Source: a bacterium (lineage in GTDB: Bacteria > Babelota > Babeliae > Babelales > JABDEC01). Taken from it: DNA of 5,318 bases. Made by a program: the position numbers and the translations under genes. The stretch is taken from positions 1 through 5,318 of the forward strand of contig CANKVQ010000042.1 of assembly GCA_947486885.1 (NCBI GenBank), written 5' to 3'. This document shows positions 1 to 4,842 of the stretch, in pieces; positions within the stretch are counted from its first letter, which is position 1; the number at the start of each line of letters is the position of its first letter. The notes under the pieces were generated by a model. It searched no databases, had not been told where the DNA came from, and worked only from the letters and a program-made list of their open reading frames with translations.

Positions 1-1
1 T

Positions 2-145
2 GGTGTCTGTGATCCAAAATTTAAGTTTTGTGAACTATTAGCTAATCCAAAAGAATTATGTAATCCAAGTATTAATTTCAGAAAAATTAAAAAACTAAAA
101 ATTAAATACTTGTTAGCCTGCTTCACTACCACTCACAAATTTTGA
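2..145 (+). CDS. 3' end of an unidentified gene, cut by the left edge
   Basis: The second forward frame is open from the window edge to a TGA at 143-145 and gives 47 residues, starting GVCDPKFKFCELLANPKELC. The other two forward frames stop early. The fragment is rich in Lys (FRKIKKLKIKY) and has four Cys residues (three in the first 20 residues), as in a secreted or metal-binding protein, but I recognise no family. An open run of this length in such AT-rich DNA is unusual but can arise by chance, so support is moderate. If real, it converges on the glycosyltransferase-like gene with only a 19-base gap and no obvious terminator between them. Confidence 0.45.
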   Translation, partial: GVCDPKFKFCELLANPKELCNPSINFRKIKKLKIKYLLACFTTTHKF

Positions 146-164
146 AATCTAAAGCTTATGTCAA

Positions 165-1052
165 TTAACGTGCAATAAATTTTACCTGAAAATGTGTATG
201 CGGCGCCTGATTATTCAGCTCATATAAATCATTAATATCGATTTTTAGTCCCTGATTAAAAAATTTTAACAATTCTACAACTGTATATGAATGCATATGT
301 GCATTTGAGCAGACTTCATTTACTAGATTAAGGGGAATATTTACAATTTTAGATTTATCAAAAAATAGACCTTGTTGGCTCAAATCAGCTTGACGAGCCC
401 AGGCCCCTTCACAGCGATTAGGATTGTCATAAGTCTTAGCAACAAAAAACTCTTTAATCTTATTTTTGGAATAAATAGTCATATCAACATTATTAGGATA
501 ACGCCAGTCACTACCCTCAGCATCGCTAAATTTATATATATATACTTCTGCCCCTGATCCTAACTCAACCAATTTATAATTTGGCAGGGGGCTAACTTTG
601 TCACCTGTGAAATAACATTTTTTGATGTTTTTCCCTAAGCGCAAGAAAAAACCATATGCATTAGTTTGCTTTAACGCACGAGCACATTCTCGTAAATCAA
701 CAAAACTTTTAACAATAATGTCATCAGTAGAAAATACTAAGTAATCTTGCTTAGTTTCCCAAGCTTTAAGAACCAATGGTTTAAAATCAGTTTTAGGCAA
801 AGATCCCTGTTGAAAAAATCTAACTTGTTTAAATCTATTTTTAACCTCTGTATACGCTGTATCGTAAGTATTGTCACTGGTCCGATAAATAATCGAAATT
901 TCACCTAAGCCAGTCATATATTTATCTACTGATTCTAAAAGCGCATATAACTGCATTGGTCGATCATAAGAAAATACGATTAAATCAACTAATTCTGAAT
1001 TACAGAGTAAATTTTTAGAAAATAATAGCAAAAAAATTAAAAAACGCTTCAT
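165..1052 (-). CDS. Exported glycosyltransferase-like (GT-A-type) protein
   Basis: This 295-residue protein starts with a signal peptide or membrane anchor (MKRFLIFLLLFSKNLLC, residues 1-17). The rest resembles a GT-A nucleotide-sugar fold. There is a first beta strand followed by FSYDRP (27-32) and a helix (MQLYALLESV), a second strand ISIIYRTSD (52-60), and then YLVFSTDDIIV (104-114), whose TDD sits where the metal-binding DxD motif belongs. Later conserved-looking blocks are DWRYPNNVDMTIY (182-194) and NRCEGAW (212-218). Similar proteins occur in Dependentiae, as I recall. The predicted role is sugar transfer to a surface or secreted acceptor, but no substrate can be named. The ATG at 1050-1052 is preceded by AAGGA with a 5-base spacer (1058-1062 on this strand), which supports the start. 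The signal peptide is odd because most family-2 enzymes are cytoplasmic or use C-terminal membrane helices. A lipoprotein Cys at residue 17 is unlikely because the -1 residue is Leu. Confidence 0.8.
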   Translation of the reverse strand: MKRFLIFLLLFSKNLLCNSELVDLIVFSYDRPMQLYALLESVDKYMTGLGEISIIYRTSDNTYDTAYTEVKNRFKQVRFFQQGSLPKTDFKPLVLKAWETKQDYLVFSTDDIIVKSFVDLRECARALKQTNAYGFFLRLGKNIKKCYFTGDKVSPLPNYKLVELGSGAEVYIYKFSDAEGSDWRYPNNVDMTIYSKNKIKEFFVAKTYDNPNRCEGAWARQADLSQQGLFFDKSKIVNIPLNLVNEVCSNAHMHSYTVVELLKFFNQGLKIDINDLYELNNQAPHTHFQVKFIAR

Positions 1053-1079
1053 AACTATCCTTCAAGCTACCATTTATTA

Positions 1080-1109
1080 ATTATCCAACCTGAGATTGTA
1101 AACTCTCAA
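1080..1109 (-). promoter_or_regulatory. Candidate sigma-70 promoter for the glycosyltransferase-like gene
   Basis: On the minus strand TTGAGA (1104-1109, 5/6 to the -35 consensus) is followed after 18 bases by GATAAT (1080-1085, 5/6 to the -10 consensus). Transcription would start about 20 bases upstream of the AAGGA ribosome site. An inverted repeat, TGAGA-8 bases-TCTCA (1091-1108), overlaps the -35 and spacer and could be a small operator. Confidence 0.5.
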
Positions 1110-1139
1110 GCTAGCACAAAATCTTGAAAAAACCATAGC

Positions 1140-1181
1140 GCATAATGATGCATAATAGGGCTTTTGCGCTTTATTTTGCGC
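1140..1181 (+). repeat. Two pairs of short direct repeats upstream of a structured leader
   Basis: GCATAAT occurs at 1140-1146 and 1150-1156, exactly 10 bases (about one helical turn) apart. TTTTGCGC occurs at 1162-1169 and 1174-1181, 12 bases apart. Either CATAAT could serve as a -10 element, but no -35 at 16-18 bases is visible; TTGAAA at 1124-1129 is 11 or 21 bases away. The helical-turn spacing would fit a regulator binding one face of DNA, but chance repeats are possible in sequence this biased. Confidence 0.3.
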
Positions 1182-1228
1182 CTGGTAACCTAGAAATAGG
1201 TTATCGAGCGGCTCCAGAAGGGGCCAGG
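1181..1228 (+). promoter_or_regulatory. Predicted three-way-junction RNA leader ahead of the kinase-like gene
   Basis: Three helices can be drawn by eye. The closing stem is CCTGG (1181-1185) with CCAGG (1224-1228). The second is TAACCTA/TAGGTTA (1186-1192 with 1197-1203), perfectly paired and capped by a GAAA tetraloop. The third is CTCC/GGGG (1212-1215 with 1220-1223), including one G-U pair and capped by AGAA. An alternative fold lengthens the third stem to six pairs, GGCTCC/GGGGCC (1210-1225), at the cost of two pairs in the closing stem; this competition is of the kind a switch could use. The element ends 8 bases before GGAGG (1237-1241). I do not recognise a known riboswitch class. It may be a cis-regulatory leader, or an mRNA fold without a ligand. 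Confidence 0.4.
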
Positions 1229-1234
1229 GACAAA

Positions 1235-1282
1235 ATGGAGGCTTATCTCAATGCACATCTTAGGTTTAATAAATTTTTTTAA
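1235..1282 (+). CDS. Possible 15-codon leader ORF overlapping the next start
   Basis: ATG at 1235 opens a 15-residue frame (MEAYLNAHLRFNKFF) ending in TAA at 1280-1282. It lies in a different frame from the gene starting at 1251 and overlaps its first ten codons. AGGGA (1226-1230) lies 4 bases upstream, slightly close for a Shine-Dalgarno. If translated, ribosomes would cross the start of the downstream gene and compete with initiation there. It could easily be chance. Confidence 0.2.
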   Translation: MEAYLNAHLRFNKFF

Positions 1283-2039
1283 AAAATATCCTGTTAAAGC
1301 TGTTACTACAGGTTTAATAGCTCTGTTATTGATAGTTCCAACAGTGAGCTTTGGAAAAGTAAAAGCTAAAGCTATAAGAGCTGCAGCCAAAAAAATTGTT
1401 ATTAAACCAGAGCAGCTCAATCAAAATCAGTGCAATTATGATGCTCCATTGCCTGATAATATTAAAACACTTCTAGACCAACATGCTAAAGAAATTGCTG
1501 CTGGACCCAAAATTATGCAATTTAATTGGTTGCCAGGATGGTTTATAAAATCTGGAACTGAACGTATCGAAGGCGCTAAAAAGCTCTCTGGAGCAATTAC
1601 TGATTTAGGATACTGCAACTTTATGATTCCACAAAAATATCGTTACCAAGGGTTTGATAAACAAAAATATACTATCGCTAAAGCCGTTCCAATTTCAAAT
1701 AAAACATTAACATTATTAGAACTAAAGCAATTAATTAAAATTTCTCAAAGAAGTGGCTTCATTGATGCTCATGGTGGGAATGTTAAAAAAACTGTCAATG
1801 GCAAAGTGGCCTTAATTGACACGGAAATAGATTATGTAAATGAAAAAAAATATCCAGACAAGTTTGAATTTAAATGGTTAACCTTAGATATTATAAAATA
1901 TGGTGACGTAAAACTGAATGCTGAAGCTACCAGATATCTAGACAATAAATATACACAATATTGTAACTGGCGAGATCAAAAATTTAGAGAAAAAATTATC
2001 CAAAAAAAGCAAGCTAAAAACAATCTTGTTAAAAAATAA
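1251..2039 (+). CDS. Exported protein with kinase-like catalytic motifs
   Basis: This 262-residue protein has a basic N-terminus, a hydrophobic segment at about 18-34 (TTGLIALLLIVPTVSFG) and then a Lys/Ala-rich stretch, so it is exported or anchored. The region at 125-195 resembles the core of protein-kinase-like and aminoglycoside-phosphotransferase folds. MIPQKYRYQ is followed by a strand (YTIAKAVPIS), a helix (LELKQLIKISQRSG), then DAHGGN (172-177) in the place of the catalytic loop HxDxxxxN or DxHPGN, and VALIDTE (186-192) in the place of the metal-binding IDxE/DFG strand. No glycine-rich ATP loop is obvious and the protein is short, so it may be a degenerate or minimal kinase. Comparable exported proteins are, to my recollection, multiplied in Dependentiae. 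The tail is strongly basic. The ATG at 1251 follows GGAGG (1237-1241) with a 9-base spacer, a strong site. Codons 8-11 contain a T7-A6 run (1274-1286) prone to slippage. The family assignment is inference. Confidence 0.75.
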   Translation: MHILGLINFFKKYPVKAVTTGLIALLLIVPTVSFGKVKAKAIRAAAKKIVIKPEQLNQNQCNYDAPLPDNIKTLLDQHAKEIAAGPKIMQFNWLPGWFIKSGTERIEGAKKLSGAITDLGYCNFMIPQKYRYQGFDKQKYTIAKAVPISNKTLTLLELKQLIKISQRSGFIDAHGGNVKKTVNGKVALIDTEIDYVNEKKYPDKFEFKWLTLDIIKYGDVKLNAEATRYLDNKYTQYCNWRDQKFREKIIQKKQAKNNLVKK

Positions 2040-2048
2040 GGCTGTTAT

Positions 2049-2078
2049 TTGACACAGTTCAGCCATATAGCCTAAACT
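2049..2078 (+). promoter_or_regulatory. Candidate promoter of ssrA
   Basis: TTGACA (2049-2054) matches the -35 consensus exactly. After 18 bases comes TAAACT (2073-2078), 4/6 to the -10 consensus. Transcription would start near 2085, giving a short 5' leader before the mature tmRNA end at 2101, consistent with RNase P processing. TAATAT at 2081-2086 is a better -10 by sequence but lies 26 bases from this -35. Confidence 0.5.
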
Positions 2079-2100
2079 ACTAATATTCTTTGAAATTTTT

Positions 2101-2468
2101 GGGGGCGTAATGGCTTCGACGTATTATTGATGATCCGAGAAGCATGCCGAGTTTTGATTGGGATCTCGTAAAAAATGATCAAAACATAAATGCAAACCCT
2201 AAGGGTGCGCAGCCTCTACAACAAGCTTTTGCGTAAGTAGAGACTGACTTATTGGTGTGACGTATCTGTCAGTTACACTAATTCGTATCACTCAGACAGA
2301 GCGGTTGAACAAGGTTTTTTAGTTTTATAGTTCAACATGATCACAAAACTAGCTAATTGGCTACACTCAGTCTCTAGGGTGGCTAATTAGTATCCATAGA
2401 GAATAAGCATGTAGCGTCTTGGTTCTGATGTTTTGCGGACATGGGTTCGACTCCCATCGCCTCCACCA
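2101..2468 (+). ncRNA. ssrA: Transfer-messenger RNA (tmRNA), one-piece
   Basis: tmRNA rescues ribosomes stalled on broken mRNA: charged with Ala and bound to SmpB, it enters the A site, and its internal frame adds a degradation tag. All parts are visible in 368 bases. The acceptor stem is GGGGGCG (2101-2107) with CGCCTCC (2458-2464), followed by A and an encoded CCA (2466-2468). The TGGCTTCGACG block typical of the tRNA-like D region follows the 5' strand. The T arm is ATGGG-TTCGACT-CCCAT (2441-2457). Pseudoknot 1 pairs CGAG 2148-2151 with CTCG 2165-2168 and TTTTGAT 2152-2158 with ATCAAAA 2178-2184. Pseudoknot 2 pairs CTGAC 2244-2248 with GTCAG 2268-2272 and 2253-2260 with 2273-2280. Pseudoknot 3 pairs GTTGAAC 2304-2310 with GTTCAAC 2330-2336 and AGTTTT 2321-2326 with AAAACT 2345-2350. 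Pseudoknot 4 pairs CTAATT 2353-2358 with AATTAG 2385-2390 and CTCTA 2372-2376 with TAGAG 2397-2401. All four pseudoknots of the full bacterial form are therefore kept. It converges on smpB. Confidence 0.97.
2192..2236 (+). CDS. tmRNA tag-peptide reading frame (ANPKGAQPLQQAFA)
   Basis: Translation resumes at GCA (2192-2194), just after the A-rich segment that follows pseudoknot 1, and ends at TAA (2234-2236), giving ANPKGAQPLQQAFA. The AN start matches most known tags. The stop lies in the loop of a hairpin formed by CTCTAC (2214-2219) and GTAGAG (2237-2242), as in the H5 helix of the E. coli molecule. The end QAFA differs from the usual LAA or VAA recognised by ClpX and recalls the YAFA/FAFA ends of Mollicute tags. 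Confidence 0.9.
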   Translation, partial: ANPKGAQPLQQAFA

Positions 2469-2520
2469 GTCTTCGCTTGTCCGGGCCTTCCAACTCGGCA
2501 AGCTACGACCGGCGCAGCCA
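2469..2520. repeat. GC-rich imperfect palindrome after tmRNA; possible terminator or dispersed repeat
   Basis: Right after the tmRNA CCA the composition jumps to GC-rich. GCTTG-T-CCG (2475-2483) pairs with CGG-CAAGC (2496-2503) through 8 base pairs with one bulged T. Weaker pairing continues outward between GTC(TT) and the segment at 2505-2509. A GGC-GCA-GCC mini-hairpin follows (2511-2519). The form (CTTCGCTTG ... CAAGCTACGACC) resembles palindromic units that I recall seeing after RNA genes in some intracellular bacteria. It could end both ssrA and smpB transcripts, but no clean T-run follows on the plus strand, so a factor-independent terminator is doubtful. Confidence 0.45.
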
Positions 2521-2541
2521 GCTTCTTAAAAAATTATATTT

Positions 2542-3000
2542 TTAATATCGATAAACGTCTTTAATCTCGCGTGCAGTTTCACGCTTAATATCGCGTTCTT
2601 TAATTGCTTGTTTCTTGCCTGCAGCTTTTTTATGCTTACAAATACCTAAAGATACTTTTACGAGATTGCGATCATTAAAATATAAACTAAGCGCTACTAA
2701 AGTTACGCCCTGACGAGCAATATCACCCGCTAAACGACCAAGCTCTCGCCGGTGTACTAATAATTTACGCGTGCGAGTTGGGCCACCATCGTCTTTAAAA
2801 CCTAAGTGTGAATAAGTGGGAATATTAGCATTTAAGAGAAATAATTCACCACGCTGAATAACAGCATAAGCACCTGGTAAAGTACACTGACCTGTACGGA
2901 GACTTTTAACTTCAGCACCGCTTAAAACTATGCCAGCTTCTAGCGTTTCCAAAACATCATAATCGAAAAAAGCTTTCTTATTTTTAGCGATTAGTTTCAT
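2542..3000 (-). CDS. smpB: SsrA-binding protein SmpB
   Basis: SmpB binds the tRNA-like part of tmRNA, fills the place of the missing anticodon arm and decodes the empty A site, with its C-terminal tail in the mRNA channel. The 152 residues match the usual family length. Diagnostic blocks in order are NKKAFFDYDVLETLEAGIVL (7-26), the SGAEVKSLR block that follows, the Gly/Tyr pair in LPGAYAV, GELFLLNANIPTYS, TRTRKLLVHRRELGRL, VTLVALSLYFNDRNLVKVSL and the basic tail GKKQAIKERDIKRE. The DKR usually seen in the tail is replaced by GKK, but the charge is kept. The ATG (2998-3000) is preceded on this strand by AGAAG about 9 bases upstream. It points toward ssrA and ends 73 bases from the tmRNA CCA, so both partners of trans-translation are adjacent and convergent. 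The function is secure. Confidence 0.97.
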   Translation of the reverse strand: MKLIAKNKKAFFDYDVLETLEAGIVLSGAEVKSLRTGQCTLPGAYAVIQRGELFLLNANIPTYSHLGFKDDGGPTRTRKLLVHRRELGRLAGDIARQGVTLVALSLYFNDRNLVKVSLGICKHKKAAGKKQAIKERDIKRETAREIKDVYRY

Positions 3001-3016
3001 TTTTTAATCTTCTATT

Positions 3017-3045
3017 TTGATAAAATTACTAGCTTTAGCTATATT
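3017..3045 (+). promoter_or_regulatory. Strong sigma-70 promoter for the orphan-tsaD operon
   Basis: TTGATA (3017-3022, 5/6) is followed after exactly 17 bases by TATATT (3040-3045, 5/6). Transcription would start near 3052, leaving a leader of about 37 bases that contains AAGGG (3077-3081), 7 bases before the ATG at 3089. It is the best promoter in the window and overlaps the smpB upstream region. Confidence 0.6.
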
Positions 3046-3048
3046 TGA

Positions 3049-3078
3049 TTTATGTTTTTAATATTAACAGAAAATCAA
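3049..3078 (-). promoter_or_regulatory. Weak candidate promoter for smpB
   Basis: On the minus strand TTGATT (3073-3078, 4/6) is followed after 18 bases by CATAAA (3049-3054, 4/6). It would place the start about 40 bases upstream of the smpB ATG. It interleaves with the opposite promoter at 3017-3045, so the two genes may compete for polymerase. The match is weak. Confidence 0.3.
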
Positions 3079-3088
3079 GGGTCTCTCT

Positions 3089-3802
3089 ATGGATAAAATT
3101 ATTAAAATACTGACGCTAGTGGGACTCTATGGAATTGTGCTATCAGGAAGCTCTATAGTTTTAGGCAATATTTTTAATAATAATATTCTATATGTTGGTA
3201 AATTAAACTTACCTAAGTTCGAAGATCTAAATAATACTTATCCCTGCCTATATTATGACGGTATAGCAATTACAGTTGACGATTTAGGTAAATTTAATTT
3301 TAACGATCAACGCCAAAATACTATTAATATTTTATTTGCTGATCCAGAACATATTGAATATTGCTCTGAAGACAACACGGTGTTTTGCTTAAAACTTAAA
3401 AAAAATAGCCCTTATAAATTATTTCAATTACGGTTAACTAAAAATTTTAATTTTATAAATACTAACGATAATCTTAAAAATCCAATGATCTCTGATAATA
3501 TTTGGAAAGTGCATGAAAACAAATTAGGATCAGATTTACAGATTTTCGAACATACCATACTAATTGCACTTAACCCAACTGGAATCTCTTGTAAAATTGC
3601 TGAACAAGCAGCTTGGAAATTAATTAACACTACTATTAATTTGCCAGATATTGAAATTGCCTGCGATGAAACCAATTGTAAATCACTTAAAGAAGCCCTA
3701 ATTAAGAGTATGTTAGGCTGCTTAAATATTAAGCCATTACATAGTAATACTAAAGAAACTAAGTTGAGATTTAATAAAACACTGGTGACTAATCCAATAT
3801 GA
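3089..3802 (+). CDS. Exported Cys-rich protein of unknown function, first gene of a tsaD operon
   Basis: I do not recognise this 237-residue protein. It begins with a short basic stretch and a hydrophobic segment (residues 7-26), so it is a secreted or membrane-anchored protein. The body looks beta-rich: DGIAITVDDLGKFNF, TINILFAD, IEYCSEDNTVFCLKLK, SPYKLFQLRL and HTILIALNPTGI read as short strands, followed by a helical C-terminal part. Seven Cys residues (53, 92, 100, 168, 192, 197, 211) are many for an AT-rich genome; pairs such as 92/100 and 192/197 could form disulfides outside the cytoplasm. The start has AAGGG 7 bases upstream and a good promoter. The stop TGA (3800-3802) overlaps the tsaD ATG as ATGA, so the two are probably translationally coupled. 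This shared expression does not by itself imply a role in tRNA modification. Confidence 0.75.
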   Translation: MDKIIKILTLVGLYGIVLSGSSIVLGNIFNNNILYVGKLNLPKFEDLNNTYPCLYYDGIAITVDDLGKFNFNDQRQNTINILFADPEHIEYCSEDNTVFCLKLKKNSPYKLFQLRLTKNFNFINTNDNLKNPMISDNIWKVHENKLGSDLQIFEHTILIALNPTGISCKIAEQAAWKLINTTINLPDIEIACDETNCKSLKEALIKSMLGCLNIKPLHSNTKETKLRFNKTLVTNPI

Positions 3803-4842
3803 ACCAACATATTAATCCAACTGTAAATTTAAAAATTTTAGGCATCGAAACTTCTTGTGATGAAACTGCAGCAGCAGTCTATACCACCGAACAGGGAATT
3901 TTATCTAATGAGCTTTTTTCACAAATAGAGTTGCAAAAAGAATTTGGCGGTGTTGTACCAGAAATTGCTTCGCGCTCACACTTAGAAAAAATTAATCCCA
4001 TTGTAGAATTAGCTTTAAGTAAAGCTAGTGTCACATTAGATCAAATAGATGCAATTGCTGTCACCACCAAACCTGGTTTACCTGGGTCGCTATTAATTGG
4101 ACTTAGTTTTGCTAAAGCTTTAAGTTACGCTAAAAATAAACCGATTATTGGGATTAATCACCTAGAGGGACACGCTTTCTCATCTTTTCTAGATCATACA
4201 CCACCATTTCCACATATTTGTATTACGGCCTCTGGTGGCCACTCTTCGCTATATTTAATTACTAATTATGGCGAATATCAAACGATTGGCGAAACTTTAG
4301 ATGATGCTGCTGGCGAAGCTTTCGACAAAATTGCCAAATTTATTGGCCTAGCTTATCCGGGTGGTCCGATTATTGAACGCTTAGCACGTGAAGCTGAATT
4401 TAAAGATTTTTTTGATTATCCTAGGGGGACTAAAGACACGCTTAATTTTAGTTTCTCTGGTCTCAAAACTGCAGTGCTTTATGATTTAGTTAAACAAAAT
4501 TTATTTGACCTAAAAACTAAACAGCTAATCGCACCCCTATCACACGAGCTAAAAGTACAGATTGCTAGCTCACTGTTAAAGTGCGTGCGAGATATTTTTT
4601 GCAATAAAATTAATTTAGCTCTGAAAAAATATCCGGAAATAAAAGCTGTGACTTTTGTCGGCGGTGTAGCTTGTAATAAGTATCTTAAACAAGAATTACG
4701 TACACTATGCGAAGCCCGTCAAATCCAATTTTTCTCACCAGCTGGTCAATATTGTACCGATAACGCAGCCATGATTGCTTTAGTTGGACATTATAAAGCC
4801 CAGCAAAATAAATTTGATAACTTAGCTCTCGATATTTTTTAA
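3799..4842 (+). CDS. tsaD: tRNA N6-threonylcarbamoyladenosine transferase TsaD
   Basis: TsaD transfers the threonylcarbamoyl group from threonylcarbamoyl-AMP to A37 of tRNAs that read ANN codons. It acts in the cytoplasm with TsaB and TsaE, using the product of TsaC/Sua5. The 347 residues are the usual length and the ASKHA/Kae1 motifs are intact: GIETSCDETAAAV (15-27), FGGVVPEIASRSH (49-61), the metal-binding HLEGH (121-125, both His present), ASGGHS (144-149), TLDDAAGEAFDKIAK (166-180), YPGGP (186-190), FSFSGLKTAV (217-226), VGGVACNKYL (287-296) and CTDNAAMIA (319-327), with the third metal ligand Asp321. The N-terminus is about ten residues longer than the typical MKILGIETSC start, but no later start codon is suitable and the ATGA overlap with the upstream gene supports this one. 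GGTGA lies 10 bases upstream. Its TAA directly abuts the stop of the next, convergent gene. tsaB, tsaE and tsaC are not in this window. Confidence 0.97.
   Translation: MNQHINPTVNLKILGIETSCDETAAAVYTTEQGILSNELFSQIELQKEFGGVVPEIASRSHLEKINPIVELALSKASVTLDQIDAIAVTTKPGLPGSLLIGLSFAKALSYAKNKPIIGINHLEGHAFSSFLDHTPPFPHICITASGGHSSLYLITNYGEYQTIGETLDDAAGEAFDKIAKFIGLAYPGGPIIERLAREAEFKDFFDYPRGTKDTLNFSFSGLKTAVLYDLVKQNLFDLKTKQLIAPLSHELKVQIASSLLKCVRDIFCNKINLALKKYPEIKAVTFVGGVACNKYLKQELRTLCEARQIQFFSPAGQYCTDNAAMIALVGHYKAQQNKFDNLALDIF

Noticed and set aside
372..557. Plus-strand open frame of 61 codons
   Set aside because: It lies inside the glycosyltransferase-like gene on the other strand, with no ribosome site of note.
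165..1052. Lipoprotein signal at Cys17 of the glycosyltransferase-like protein
   Set aside because: The residues before Cys are Asn-Leu-Leu. A lipobox needs a small residue at -1.
1181..1250. tRNA gene in the structured leader
   Set aside because: There is no TTCGA T loop, no D-arm consensus and no seven-pair acceptor stem; the helices fit a three-way junction instead.
1190..1420. Minus-strand open frame of 76 codons
   Set aside because: It lies opposite the start of the exported kinase-like gene and the structured leader, has no family resemblance, and the plus-strand gene has the strong GGAGG site.
1436..1618. Minus-strand open frame of 60 codons
   Set aside because: It lies wholly inside the kinase-like gene and shows no domain.
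2040..2064. Terminator hairpin GGCTG/CAGCC after the kinase-like gene
   Set aside because: There are only five pairs around a 15-base loop, no T-run follows, and it overlaps the ssrA -35 element.
3045..3064. TTGATT (3045-3050) with TAATAT (3059-3064) as a plus-strand promoter
   Set aside because: The spacer is only 8 bases. TTGATA at 3017 with TATATT at 3040 has the proper 17.
3424..3810. Minus-strand open frame of 128 codons
   Set aside because: It is antisense to the Cys-rich orphan. Its Leu/Ile/Val-rich translation is what the reverse of an AT-rich, Asn/Lys-rich gene gives, and the plus-strand gene has a promoter, ribosome site and coupled tsaD.
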